Both the position numbers and the translations under genes were made by a program. The notes beneath the pieces were generated by a model. That model saw only the letters and a program-made list of their open reading frames with translations, searched no databases and was not told where the DNA came from. From Halopenitus sp041821145 (lineage in GTDB: Archaea; Halobacteriota; Halobacteria; Halobacteriales; Haloferacaceae), in assembly GCF_041821145.1 (NCBI RefSeq), contig NZ_JBGUBC010000010.1:56765-120764 (forward strand): DNA of 64,000 bases. The letters run 5' to 3'. Positions 50,716-60,522 of this stretch are shown piece by piece (position 1 is the first letter of the stretch; each line of letters starts with the position of its first letter).

Positions 50716-52059
50716 CTACCGACGGATCCGAGGCTCCTCATCGATCCGGTGACGATCGCCGAGTGTGAGGACCGTCGCGTTCGTTTCCTCCGGCATGGCA
50801 TTTCGCGAGTCGTAGACGAAGGACGCACGTTCGCCGAGGGCATCGAGATCGAAAGCGTCGTGATCGACGAGGAGGACGACCGCATCGATGGCATCGAGGT
50901 CAATCGCGTCGAGGTCCAGTTCGAGCGGGAGTGGGGAGTCGCCTGCGGGGACGTGAGGATCGACTACGGTCACGCTCGCATGGTCGGCCAGCCCGGTCAC
51001 CACGTCGATCGCCGGGGAGTTGCGGGCATCCCCTACGTTCGGCTTGTAGCTCGCACCTAACGCGAGGACGCGCGCTTCTTCGGGCTCGACGCCGCGGGCG
51101 CGAAGCGCCGTCAGCACGTCTTCGATCACCTTCTCGGGCATGGATTCGTTCACCTCGTGGGAGCGCTCGATCAAGGGAATCTCGGTGCCTTTCTCGCGGG
51201 CGCGCCAGGTGAGGAACTGCGGATCGACGGGGATGCAGTGGCCGCCCACGCCCGGACCGGGGCGGAACGGCTGGAAGCCGAAGGGTTTCGTGGCCGCGGC
51301 GTCGATCGCCTCCCAGACGTCGGCTTCGAGGACGTCTGCAAGGTCGACAAGTTGGTTGACGAGCGCGATGTTCACCATCCGGTAGGTGTTCTCAAGCGTC
51401 TTCGTGAGTTCGGCTGTCTCGGCGTTCGAGACGGGGACCGTCTCCTCGACGATCGCATCGAAGAGTTCGGTAGCAGCGCGGCGTGCGGGCTCATCGTCCG
51501 CGCCGATCACGAGGGGAATGTCCGCGATCTCGTGATCGCTCCCCGGATTGAGACGCTCGGGGACCATCGCGAGTCGAGTTGGGGCGTCGGCGGGGTTGTT
51601 TTTGTCCGTCCCGTCTGGAATGACTATCGGCGCAACGACTTCCTGAGTCGCGCCGGGATAGACCGTACTGGAGACGACGACGAGTGTCTCGCGCTCATCG
51701 CGCTGGTCCGCGATCGTCCGTGCGGCCGCTTCGATGGACTCCAGTCGGGGCTCGCCGTTCGCGATGCCGGTCGGGACCGCGATCACGTACGCGTCGCAGT
51801 CGGCGACGGCGCTCGGATCGTCGTTTGGCGTGAAGCCGGCATCGAGGGCGTCCGAGATATCCGCGTCGCTCACGTCGTCGACGTAGCTGTCGGCCTGTTG
51901 CAGGCGCTCGACACGGTCGGCGTCGATGTCGAATCCCACCACGTCGAAGCCAGCTGCGGCGAACTCAACGCTCAGCGGGAGGCCGACGTATCCGAGACCG
52001 ATGACGCCGATCTTGGCGTCGCGGTTCGCGAGCCGAGCGACGAGGTTAGACGCGCTCAC
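50716..52059 (-). CDS. UDP-sugar 6-dehydrogenase (WecC/Ugd family)
   Basis: This 447-residue enzyme oxidises a UDP-sugar twice at C6 to a uronate. The NAD-binding motif is GVIGLGYVGLPLS and the catalytic cysteine lies in GVGGHCIPVDPQFL near residue 265. The central domain has ETAELTKTLENTYRMVNIALVN, typical of UDP-N-acetylmannosamine dehydrogenases. The GTG at 52059 overlaps the stop of the upstream epimerase gene as GTGA, so the two are co-translated. Confidence 0.88.
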   Translation of the reverse strand: MSASNLVARLANRDAKIGVIGLGYVGLPLSVEFAAAGFDVVGFDIDADRVERLQQADSYVDDVSDADISDALDAGFTPNDDPSAVADCDAYVIAVPTGIANGEPRLESIEAAARTIADQRDERETLVVVSSTVYPGATQEVVAPIVIPDGTDKNNPADAPTRLAMVPERLNPGSDHEIADIPLVIGADDEPARRAATELFDAIVEETVPVSNAETAELTKTLENTYRMVNIALVNQLVDLADVLEADVWEAIDAAATKPFGFQPFRPGPGVGGHCIPVDPQFLTWRAREKGTEIPLIERSHEVNESMPEKVIEDVLTALRARGVEPEEARVLALGASYKPNVGDARNSPAIDVVTGLADHASVTVVDPHVPAGDSPLPLELDLDAIDLDAIDAVVLLVDHDAFDLDALGERASFVYDSRNAMPEETNATVLTLGDRHRIDEEPRIRR

Positions 52060-53063
52060 TGCGTGGTCACCTCCTCGTCCGGGGCCTGTCCGGTTGGTTG
52101 CTCTCCGTCCGTACGCTCGTGAATCACGTCGTGCAGGATACGATCGAGATCGGCCTCGGGAGCCCATCCGAGGATCTCGCGAAGCTTCGTGACGTCGGGT
52201 TCACGCTGGTCCGGTTCCTCGAAGTCGGGGCCGTAGGCCTCCTCGAAGGGAACGTGGGTAATTACGGAGTCGCTGTCGGTGCGGTCGATCACGGCCTCGG
52301 CGAGGTCGTTGATGCTCGTCGGATCGGGCGCACCGACGTTGACGACCTCGCCGTGGGCGGCCGGGGTGTCGAGGAGTTCGTGGGTGATCGAGACGGCGTC
52401 GGCGACGTGGGTAAAGCTGCGCGTCTGGGTGCCGTCGCCGTAGACGGTGAGATCCTCGCCGGCGAGCGCCTGCTCGACGAAGGTGGGGATCACCATCCCG
52501 TACTGGCCGGTCTGTCGGGGACCGACGATGTTGAAGTAGCGGCCGACGACGACCGGGAGGTCGTGCTCGTCGTGATAGGCGAACGCGAGGAACTCGTCGG
52601 CAGCCTTCGCGGTCGCGTAGCTCCAGCGCGTGGTCGAGGTCGGACCGTAGACGCGGTCGTCGGTCTCGGCGAAGGGGACGGCCTCGGACTTCCCGTAGAT
52701 CTCCGAGGAGGAGGCGAGGAACGTGGGCGTGCCGTCCGCGGTGGCGGCCTCGAGGACGTTCTCCGTGCCTTCGAGATTGGTTCGGAGGGAAGAGAGCGGG
52801 TTCTCGACGATGGTCTGGACGCCGACGGCGGCCGCGAGGTGATAGACGGCATCGGCGTCGGAGACGAGGTCGGCGATGAGATCGGCGTTCCGGACGTCGC
52901 CATCCTCGACGGTCAGGCGGTCCGTCTCGAGGTGTACGAGGTTGTCGGCGCTGCCGGTCGAGAAGTCGTCGAGGACGACGATCCGGTCGGTCGTCTCCCC
53001 GAGGAGGTAGTCGACGAGGTGGGAGCCGATGAAACCCGCGCCTCCGGTGACGAGAACGGTCAT
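52056..53063 (-). CDS. NAD-dependent nucleotide-sugar epimerase/dehydratase
   Basis: This 335-residue extended SDR has TGGAGFIGSHLVDYLLG at the N-terminus, SSSEIYGKSE with the catalytic serine, and the YATAK pair (YxxxK). It is probably a UDP-sugar 4-epimerase or UDP-glucuronate decarboxylase. It is coupled to the dehydrogenase downstream and divergent from the formyltransferase gene. Confidence 0.85.
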   Translation of the reverse strand: MTVLVTGGAGFIGSHLVDYLLGETTDRIVVLDDFSTGSADNLVHLETDRLTVEDGDVRNADLIADLVSDADAVYHLAAAVGVQTIVENPLSSLRTNLEGTENVLEAATADGTPTFLASSSEIYGKSEAVPFAETDDRVYGPTSTTRWSYATAKAADEFLAFAYHDEHDLPVVVGRYFNIVGPRQTGQYGMVIPTFVEQALAGEDLTVYGDGTQTRSFTHVADAVSITHELLDTPAAHGEVVNVGAPDPTSINDLAEAVIDRTDSDSVITHVPFEEAYGPDFEEPDQREPDVTKLREILGWAPEADLDRILHDVIHERTDGEQPTGQAPDEEVTTQ

Positions 53064-53233
53064 ATGGTGTGGTGTGTGGCGGGGGGACGTGTAGCTTTCG
53101 CGTTAGGAGTGGTGGTTGAAACAGTAGGACACATCGACTTGTGGACGATTCATGGTATGACGCCAGAATCTCTGGTCGAGGGATCAGTTGGATGAACAAG
53201 GTTTAGTCGCCCTCCGAGAAAGGAACGAAGTAG

Positions 53234-54001
53234 ATGTCGCTACGGGTCGCAATCGTCACTCAAGACGAACCCTTCTATATGCCCGCGTTCTTCGAGGCGT
53301 TCTTCGAGGAACTATCCGAGGAGGTCGTCATCGATTCGGTTACGATCCTCGATCTCCTCGACGATTCGATGGTGGATCTGGCAACCCGTATGTATGGTCT
53401 ATACGGTCCGTGGACTTCCCTCCGGCGAGGAATCGAATTCGTATATCGAAAGACGCTCTCGTCGATCGGTGGTTCGTATTCGGTCGCAAACATTGCTAAA
53501 CGAAACGGGGTTACTGTCAAAACTCGCGAAAGCGTGAACGAGTCGGAATTCGTCTCGTATCTCAACGAATCCGGTATCGACGTATTGCTATCCGTTTCCG
53601 CACCGGAGGTGTTCGATCCCGCGGTCCTGAATGCACCAAATTGGGGCTGTGTGAACGTCCATACCGCATTGCTTCCGGAGTATCGCGGTATACTCCCGAC
53701 GTTCTGGGCGCTGTATCATGGCGAAGACGAGATCGGCGTCACCGTTCACACGATGGTCGAGGAGATCGATCGAGGGAAGATCGTTCGACAGACGACCTTT
53801 CCGGTGGCCAGCAACGATACTCTTGACGACGTGATTAATCGGGGAAAACGCGTTGGGGGCGAGGAAGCCGCGGCCGCTCTGGCCACGATCGCGGATGGAA
53901 CCGTGGATCTGACGAAGATGGATGGTGAGGGTTCGTACTACTCGTTCCCCACCGCCGACGATCGTCGCGAGTTCGAGAAACGTGGTGGAGAGGTTCTATG
54001 A
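53234..54001 (+). CDS. Formyltransferase-family protein
   Basis: This 255-residue protein has the formyltransferase core: VNVHTALLPEYRGILPTFWAL (N and H of the active site, then LPxYRG) and GEDEIGVTVHTMVEEIDRG with the catalytic aspartate-like region. It lacks the C-terminal domain of methionyl-tRNA formyltransferase, so an N-formyl sugar transferase is a better guess here. It overlaps the deacetylase by four bases (ATGA). Confidence 0.8.
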   Translation: MSLRVAIVTQDEPFYMPAFFEAFFEELSEEVVIDSVTILDLLDDSMVDLATRMYGLYGPWTSLRRGIEFVYRKTLSSIGGSYSVANIAKRNGVTVKTRESVNESEFVSYLNESGIDVLLSVSAPEVFDPAVLNAPNWGCVNVHTALLPEYRGILPTFWALYHGEDEIGVTVHTMVEEIDRGKIVRQTTFPVASNDTLDDVINRGKRVGGEEAAAALATIADGTVDLTKMDGEGSYYSFPTADDRREFEKRGGEVL

Positions 54002-54810
54002 CCGAGTTTTATCTCACTATCGACGTCGAAGACTGGTTCCACTCGCACAATCTGTGGCCCGCACTCGATCGCGAGAAGTGGGACGAGTACGAACTTCGAG
54101 TCGTCGAAAACACGCGACGTATCCTCGTTCTCTTGGACGAGTACAACACGAAAGCGACGTTCTTTATCCTCGGCCACGTCGCACAGCGGGCACCCGAACT
54201 TGCGGGGGAGATCGAGGCCAGAGGGCACGAAGTGGCGTCACATGGATACAACCACGAACTCCTGTACGAACAGTCCGAGACGGCGATACGGGACGATCTA
54301 CGACGGTCGAAGCAACTGCTTGAATCGCAAGTCGATCAAGAGGTGGTCGGGTATCGAGCTCCGAGCTTTTCGATTACGGAAGCGGCGATCGAGACGCTCT
54401 CCGATCTCGGTTTCGAATACGATTCGAGTCGTTTTCCAGCCCCGGTCCACGATCGATACGGCGATGTGTCCGTACAGGGTTCGGAAACATTCACACGAAC
54501 CGAGTCCGGACTCACGGAGGTCCAACTACCGCTCTTTGAGTGGTCGAAGGTTCGGATTCCGTGGGCCGGCGGTGGATACTTTCGCTTCATCCCGTATCCG
54601 ATCTTTCGCCGTGGCGTCGATCGTATCTCCCAATACCGGGATTTCGTCTTCTACCTTCACCCATGGGAACTCGATCCCGAGCAACCGAAGGTCCATGATG
54701 TGAATCCGTTCTACCGTCTGCGGCACTATCGAAATCTCGAAAAGACTGAGAAGCGTTTCGAACGGTTACTCGCGGAGTATGAGTGGAAGCCGATCGGTGA
54801 TGGGTTGTAA
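53998..54810 (+). CDS. Polysaccharide deacetylase family protein
   Basis: This 270-residue NodB-type hydrolase begins TEFYLTIDVEDWFHSH (metal aspartates), has TKATFFILGHVAQRAPEL, then GHEVASHGYNHELLY with the metal histidines, and GYRAPSFSIT. The C-terminus resembles the DUF3473 extension common in polysaccharide-locus deacetylases. It is co-translated with the formyltransferase, so one may deacetylate an amino sugar and the other re-acylate it. Confidence 0.88.
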   Translation: MTEFYLTIDVEDWFHSHNLWPALDREKWDEYELRVVENTRRILVLLDEYNTKATFFILGHVAQRAPELAGEIEARGHEVASHGYNHELLYEQSETAIRDDLRRSKQLLESQVDQEVVGYRAPSFSITEAAIETLSDLGFEYDSSRFPAPVHDRYGDVSVQGSETFTRTESGLTEVQLPLFEWSKVRIPWAGGGYFRFIPYPIFRRGVDRISQYRDFVFYLHPWELDPEQPKVHDVNPFYRLRHYRNLEKTEKRFERLLAEYEWKPIGDGL

Positions 54811-54881
54811 CAATCTCCAATCGTATTATAAAAAACGTATGAACAAATGCAAGCGTTTGAATCACCGATTAGCAGTCGTAA

Positions 54882-55802
54882 CTACTTTTTAATGTATGGT
54901 TCACAGACGCGCCGAATGCCGTCCTCAAAATTGATCTCCGGCTCCCAACCGACGGCGTCGTTGATCTTCGAGATGTCTGCGCAGGTGTCGTGGACGTAGT
55001 TCTCAAGCGGTATCGGTTCGTATTCAGGATCGACGTCGGTTCCGAGTGTTTCGTTGATCAACTTGACCATCTCGTTGAACGAGTACGGATCGCCGGTTCC
55101 GAGATTGTAGACTCCGGCAAGTTCGGCTTCTCCGGCTTGCTTGAGTCCTCGAACGATGTCGAAGACGTGCGTGAAGTCTCGGGTTTGGGTACCATCTCCC
55201 CACAGGACAGGCGACTCTCCGCTAGCGATCTTGTCGGTGAACTGCGAAACGGTATTGGCGTACTGGCCCTTATGTTCCTCGCTGCCGCCGTACCCCTGAT
55301 AGACCGAGAAGAAGCGCATTCCAGCGAGGGTGACCTCGTCGTAAAAATCGTTGTAGTACTCGGCGTAACGTTCGCGACCGAGCATCGAGGCGTCGTACCC
55401 AGTCGACGCCTCAAGTGGAACGTTCTCCGGAGTCGGTTCGGCTCGACTGCCGTATGCCGAAGATGTCGAGGCGTAAATAAAGGTGTCACAGCCGTCCTCG
55501 ATCGCCTGTTCGACCACATTCACAAATCCCTCGACGTTGACTCGGGCTCCCTGTCGAGGGTTCTCCTCAAGCATCTGACGGCTGGAGAGCGCAGCGAGGT
55601 GGTAGACGACGTCGGCGTCAGTCGGAAGATCGTCATCGAGAACGTCCCTCTTGATGTATTCGACTCCAAGATCGAGGTTGTCGGGCGTTCCGAGAAACTC
55701 GTTGTCAACCGCAATGACGTCGTTGTCGGCCGCGAGATCGTTCGCGAGGTTTGAACCAATGAAGCCTGCGCCACCCGTTACGAGGACGCGTTTGTCGTGC
55801 AT
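54882..55802 (-). CDS. NAD-dependent epimerase/dehydratase with altered YxxxK
   Basis: This 306-residue extended SDR has TGGAGFIGSNLANDL and STSSAYGSRAEP. The tyrosine motif reads GYDASMLGRERYAEYY, giving YDASM where YxxxK is expected, so the catalytic lysine is methionine. Either the activity is changed or the residue is tolerated in this subfamily. The rest (RFFSVYQGYGG, WGDGTQTRDFTHV) is intact. It lies beside an IS6-type relic. Confidence 0.8.
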   Translation of the reverse strand: MHDKRVLVTGGAGFIGSNLANDLAADNDVIAVDNEFLGTPDNLDLGVEYIKRDVLDDDLPTDADVVYHLAALSSRQMLEENPRQGARVNVEGFVNVVEQAIEDGCDTFIYASTSSAYGSRAEPTPENVPLEASTGYDASMLGRERYAEYYNDFYDEVTLAGMRFFSVYQGYGGSEEHKGQYANTVSQFTDKIASGESPVLWGDGTQTRDFTHVFDIVRGLKQAGEAELAGVYNLGTGDPYSFNEMVKLINETLGTDVDPEYEPIPLENYVHDTCADISKINDAVGWEPEINFEDGIRRVCEPYIKK

Positions 55803-55976
55803 ACACAGGATACAGCCAGTAATCTCATTACGTCTTCGATTCGGATCTATTCGACTTTATTGAATCCACAATTGCCGGAATAAGTCGTCAGGACGATCGA
55901 GATAAAACAGGAGAATAAGGCAATTATACAATAAGTTTTTTGCGCTTCGGAAAACAGGCTATGTAAATATAGTACG

Positions 55977-56671
55977 TCGTGTTTAGTTAAGGCTGAAAAG
56001 CGAGGCGGGATTGATTTTCAGCTGTTCCATGGCGAAAACCGCCCGCCTCAGCGGTCATATCGACTGGGATTGAGTTAGATTTTGTGCAGCGAGAGCGGAC
56101 ACCGAGCGAGCTGATGGAACTCGGTATTCGCCTTCATCTGTCTGGATTATCATTTTTCGAATACAGTTACTGAATTAGAAAAGTTCGGTGTCAAACGCTC
56201 ACGAAAAGCTGTTCACGACTGGGTGCAGAAAGCCGATCGACAGCCCACTAGTGACGGCTGCCCGGATCACGTGGCGCTTGACGGAACCGGGATCCGAATC
56301 AACGGCCAGCAGTTTTGGCTGTACGCTGCTGTTAATCCAGAAACGAACAAATTCTGCATGTAAGGCTATTTATAACGACTACAACAGCATTGACGCAGCA
56401 GTTTCTGCGAGAACTTCGTGAGAAATACGACATTGAAAATGCCGTGTTTCTCGTTGATTACGCACAGCATCTAGCTGCTGCACTGTAACGAGTAGGACTC
56501 CAATTTCAGACGATTCGCCATGGAAATAGGAATGGTGTCGAACATATCTTTCGAGAGATACAACGACGTACATCCTCGTTTAGTAATAGCTTCAGTCACG
56601 TCGATCCGAAAACCGCCGAAACGTGGTTGCGAAGCTTTGCCGTCTGGTGGAATTCGCTTAACTAAACACGA
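55977..56671. mobile_element. Decayed IS6-type insertion element
   Basis: Perfect 15-bp terminal inverted repeats (tcgtgtttagttaag) lie at 55977-55991 and 56657-56671. The 695-bp span suits a haloarchaeal IS6-family element. No target-site duplication is found, so flanks were rearranged or diverged. The transposase inside is broken. Confidence 0.85.
56029..56665 (+). pseudogene. IS6-family transposase, frameshifted
   Basis: From ATG 56029 the frame hits TGA at 56071 after 14 codons. Other frames then continue the protein: TPSELMELGIRLHLSGLS, then after an extra T near 56155 KRSRKAVHDWVQKADRQP, HVALDGTGIRINGQQFWLY, then a stop, then FLVDYAQHLAAAL and a final WWNSLN. The DDE residues are still recognisable in pieces. 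At least three disruptions make it non-functional. Confidence 0.88.
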
Positions 56672-56748
56672 TGGGTAGAAGAGCGACTAAAGCAACCAGT
56701 TAGAGGATTTGATGGAGAACCGATCGGTACCAGAAACTAGAACTAGGA

Positions 56749-57864
56749 TCAAGGACTTTTCGTTATCTCCTCGTACTCTTGAAGTGTCTGCTCTACCATG
56801 CGATTTCGACTGAACTTTTCTCGCACCCTGATCCGCGCATTTTCAGCGTATTCCTTACGCAGTCGGGGATCGCCAAGTAATTCGTTGATACTTGCTGCGA
56901 GCGCGACCGAGTCTCTGGGGGGAACGGTTACCCCAGTTTCTCCGTCACGACTGACCCACGGTACACCAGTGGGTAAATCCGTATTTACTATCGGTGTTCC
57001 ATGGGCCATTGCCTCTAACTGGACGATCCCAAATCCTTCACTCCGTGCAACTGAGGGCAGCACAAATAAGTCGGCGTCATGATAGTAGGAATGGAGGACC
57101 TTTTCATCTACATACCCAAGGAATTTCACCTTGCTATCTACGCCTTTTTGTTTAGTGCGATCCTCAAGGTCGCTGCGAAGCGGACCCGTACCAGCAATGA
57201 GTAGATCTGCGTCCACATCCGACATTGCGTCAATTAGATATTTCAGGCCTTTATAATAGACTAATCGGCCAACGAACAGTATCGTCGGTCGGGTATGTTT
57301 AACTGGCAGATCGAACTGATTAACGTCGTGGCTCTCGATTTTTCCGATGTCAATACTTAATGGAACAACGCTACATTTCTCTTTATACGGTTTGAGTATC
57401 GGTGAATTATCACGTAGACGTGGCGATGTGACTAGAATGCGATCAAGATTCGAGAGAAATCGATCAAGTATTGGCCGATACGCCGATAAGAACCTCTCCT
57501 GTCGTGCAATGTCATTATGATACGTCGCAATTGTTTTTGGGTCCGAACGTCCTCCAATTATTTGTGACGAGACGGTGAGTGGGTCGGGTAGGTGAAAGTG
57601 AACAACGTCCGTTCGTTGCTCGGCTGAGTACAGATGGAGTGGAAAAGAAGGAGCGATCGGGACAGAAAGTGCGGTGCCGAGACTGCTCACCTTCCGAACA
57701 TTCACACCGTTTATTTGGTTATTCCCCCCGCGTCCACGTCCGACGGTCGCGAGAACTTGAGATGTGTGGCCTGCTTCAACTGCTCCTTCTGCGAGTTGCT
57801 GCACCACCCATTCAATTCCACCCACTTTTGGATAATAATACTTAGAGACATGAAGTAACTTCAT
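56749..57864 (-). CDS. Glycosyltransferase, GT4 type
   Basis: This 371-residue enzyme has the GT4 layout: N-terminal SKYYYPKVGGIEWVVQQLA, then ILFVGRLVYYKGLKYLI for nucleotide-sugar binding, and the acidic EX7E region ARSEGFGIVQLEAMAHGTP. It adds a sugar to the growing glycan; donor and acceptor cannot be read. Codon use and base composition are more AT-rich than genes before 55 kb. Confidence 0.88.
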   Translation of the reverse strand: MKLLHVSKYYYPKVGGIEWVVQQLAEGAVEAGHTSQVLATVGRGRGGNNQINGVNVRKVSSLGTALSVPIAPSFPLHLYSAEQRTDVVHFHLPDPLTVSSQIIGGRSDPKTIATYHNDIARQERFLSAYRPILDRFLSNLDRILVTSPRLRDNSPILKPYKEKCSVVPLSIDIGKIESHDVNQFDLPVKHTRPTILFVGRLVYYKGLKYLIDAMSDVDADLLIAGTGPLRSDLEDRTKQKGVDSKVKFLGYVDEKVLHSYYHDADLFVLPSVARSEGFGIVQLEAMAHGTPIVNTDLPTGVPWVSRDGETGVTVPPRDSVALAASINELLGDPRLRKEYAENARIRVREKFSRNRMVEQTLQEYEEITKSP

Positions 57865-57953
57865 TCCTTGATCACTCTATCCCATTGGAATATAAAAATC
57901 GTAGTTTTATGGTCTTTTGGACGGTTCCGATTCATCAGGCGCTAAAACCCCCG

Positions 57954-59060
57954 TCATTCACGATCCGCAACACTGTGGTACAGTTCAGCGGTTTGACGGG
58001 CTGTCCGCGACCACGTGAAATCGGCGGCATGGTGTTTTCCTTGTTGACTGATCGCCTGTCGGTACTCCGTATCGTCGAGTACGTACTCTATTCCATCCGC
58101 GATGGTACCCGGATCGGTCGGACTAACGAGATGGGCAGCATTTCCAGATATCTCGGCCATCGCCCCGCAGTCTGACGTTATCACCGGTGTTCCCCTGCTC
58201 ATTGCCTCGAGTATCGGGAGGCCGAATCCTTCGTAGAGTGAGGGGAACACGAACAGCGCGGCGGCGTCGTACAGCCACGTGAGTTGAGGTTCGCTTACGA
58301 AGCCGAGGCGTCGAACTCCGTTGACCGTCGGAAGATTAGTCGAGGCGAACACATCGTTGTCCGGACCGACCAGCACGAGCGAATAAGGATCGGAAGTATT
58401 CTGCCGATATCGACGATATCCGTTGAGGAGTCCCTCAAGGTTTTTTCGTGGATTGGTTGATCCGACAAACAGTAGAAACCGATCGGGAGCGAGATCATCA
58501 ACTGGTTCCGAATCGGTCGGATCGCGTGATCTAACCCCATTGTAGATGACTTCGATTTTACCTTCTGCCACCGGATATACGTCAATGATCTCGTCACGAG
58601 CAAACTTCGAGACTGTGATGATTCGGTCGGATGTCCTTACTGCCAGCGGTGTCAGAAGCCGATAGAGTGAGACATATGAGTTCGTGAACCATTCCGGATG
58701 CGTGATCGGCGAGATATCGTGGATGGTCGTGACTAGCGGGGTTCCAGAGAGTACAGGTGGATTCCCTGCCGGTGTGTGAAACACATCGTACTCCTCCCCA
58801 GCGAGCATACGAGGGAGCGTCACTTGCTCCCAGAGGTGTGCTCGCGGGCCACTGCTAGCCGGTACTGCTCCTTCGGCCTCAACCCCGTCTGGGAGGTCCG
58901 ACACCTCTTCTGCCCCGACGGCGACTGGCGAGCACCCGTACGTATCCGCGCTGCCCGCACCGAGTTCACCGAGCAGGCGGCGCGTGTATCGCCCGACTCC
59001 GCCTGGCCTGGGCTTCGCCAGTACCCGACCATTAATTCCGACTTGGATCATGTTCGACAT
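57954..59060 (-). CDS. Glycosyltransferase, GT4 type
   Basis: This 368-residue enzyme begins MSNMIQVGINGRVLAKPRPGGVGRYTRRL, has RFLLFVGSTNPRKNLEGLLNGY and the EX7E segment PSLYEGFGLPILEAMSRGTPVI. It resembles mannosyl- or rhamnosyl-type transferases of surface-polysaccharide loci. Met 4 is an alternative start. It lies in the same orientation as its neighbours and probably belongs to their operon. Confidence 0.88.
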   Translation of the reverse strand: MSNMIQVGINGRVLAKPRPGGVGRYTRRLLGELGAGSADTYGCSPVAVGAEEVSDLPDGVEAEGAVPASSGPRAHLWEQVTLPRMLAGEEYDVFHTPAGNPPVLSGTPLVTTIHDISPITHPEWFTNSYVSLYRLLTPLAVRTSDRIITVSKFARDEIIDVYPVAEGKIEVIYNGVRSRDPTDSEPVDDLAPDRFLLFVGSTNPRKNLEGLLNGYRRYRQNTSDPYSLVLVGPDNDVFASTNLPTVNGVRRLGFVSEPQLTWLYDAAALFVFPSLYEGFGLPILEAMSRGTPVITSDCGAMAEISGNAAHLVSPTDPGTIADGIEYVLDDTEYRQAISQQGKHHAADFTWSRTARQTAELYHSVADRE

Positions 59061-59163
59061 AGACCTTTTTTCGTATTTGCCATACTCGGTTCTAGATGTA
59101 TGGTTTGCTATCGATGATCATCGACTATTGTTTGAAAAATTCCATGGAATAGTAGTTTTGTTT

Positions 59164-60462
59164 CTATTCTGATTCCTGTATGGAGTTAGTTATAGATCCT
59201 TCTTTGGTACTACGATTGTGGAATCCCAGATCGCTCTCTGACGGGGAAGCCCACAACGCTCCAGCCACGACCCAGATGAATGGGAACATCCAGTCAGGCA
59301 CTGCCACCAGGTGTACGATAAGCCCAGCAAACAGACCGATCCGAAGTCCTTTCGCGAGCCTGTAATCTCTCGGGAGAAAGAGCGTTCGAAGGAAAAACCA
59401 GCCGAGAGGAACCGTTCCGAGGACCCCGAAAGAAAGAAGGAGTGTCGATAACCCATCGGTCGTTCGAGCCGCTCCAAGTCCCCATCCGAATATAGGTGAT
59501 TCCAACCACGCGCGCAGACCTGTGAGCAACATTTCCGACCGAACGTCTCCGGAGTGTGTGTTTATTTTCCCGACCGTGGTGGTGTACAATGCCTGTCGTA
59601 GGGTACTGGACACGGCAACTGCGATTCCCGTTAGAATAACCGATACGCCGCCTAGTTTTACGACCCGTTGATAATTCACTTCAGTCAGATACAGGACTCC
59701 AATGGTCAGTCCAATGAGACCAATGACCGCAGATGTAGAAAGTGCCAGTATCATTCCGGCGGTAAAAATGAGGAGAAGAGATCTCCGACGGAGACCGTAT
59801 ATTGCGCCGAGAGCGACCGATCCATATAGGGCCAACATCGACGGCTCGGGGAACGAGGACGTAAAGCGTTTGATCCCCGCGATTCTAGTATTCCAGTTGA
59901 GAGCGAACGTCGGATTTGAGTAGACGATCTCGTAGGGAAACGGGATAGCGCTGTAGTATGCGATTATCTCGTAGCTACCCACTATGATTGTAATGGCTGC
60001 TCCCGCTGCGAACCAGATCCAATCTCGATACAGTGTTTCAAAATCCGTAACGTAACTAGTATACACGTTCGCAACCAATAGATATCCAATTGCGGAAGTC
60101 CAATATAGTAGCTGTCCGGGAACGGACGGGAATGGAGGTGAAAAGTACGGGAACGGCGGTGTGATGTGTACCCATCCGTATGATGCTAGAATGACACAGA
60201 ACAATAAAAAAGAAAACAGTCCTACTGTTCGAGTCAACAAAATCTGTTTTTCTCGTACAAATGCTATTGTGAGCGCTACCGAGGCAATCACAAGAGATAC
60301 GTGAACAATTTGTAGCCCGAACCCGACACTATCTACCGCCAAAAGGGCAACACTTGGAAATGGTAATGTGAGGAGCAAAACACGGTACGGTACCCTCCAA
60401 ATACCGGATTCTGTATAATTTCTATTGAAATTCTTTCTCTTGGGCCGGATTTTAGATGTCAT
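59164..60462 (-). CDS. O-antigen polymerase/ligase-like membrane protein
   Basis: This 432-residue protein has about ten to twelve helices and one long loop with RFTSSFPEPSMLALYGSVAL, the pattern of Wzy/O-antigen ligase (PF04932-like) proteins. Such enzymes join repeat units or attach glycan. It lies in a run of glycosyltransferase genes. The N-terminus is basic and polar. Confidence 0.72.
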   Translation of the reverse strand: MTSKIRPKRKNFNRNYTESGIWRVPYRVLLLTLPFPSVALLAVDSVGFGLQIVHVSLVIASVALTIAFVREKQILLTRTVGLFSFLLFCVILASYGWVHITPPFPYFSPPFPSVPGQLLYWTSAIGYLLVANVYTSYVTDFETLYRDWIWFAAGAAITIIVGSYEIIAYYSAIPFPYEIVYSNPTFALNWNTRIAGIKRFTSSFPEPSMLALYGSVALGAIYGLRRRSLLLIFTAGMILALSTSAVIGLIGLTIGVLYLTEVNYQRVVKLGGVSVILTGIAVAVSSTLRQALYTTTVGKINTHSGDVRSEMLLTGLRAWLESPIFGWGLGAARTTDGLSTLLLSFGVLGTVPLGWFFLRTLFLPRDYRLAKGLRIGLFAGLIVHLVAVPDWMFPFIWVVAGALWASPSESDLGFHNRSTKEGSITNSIQESE

Positions 60463-60522
60463 CTCACAAATATTTATTATTAATTATAACTCTTTCTAGA
60501 TTCTGCCAAGGTTTACTATCAT

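Noticed and set aside
55969..56679. 8-bp target-site duplication of the IS6-type element
   Set aside because: The flanks atagtacg and tgggtaga do not match.
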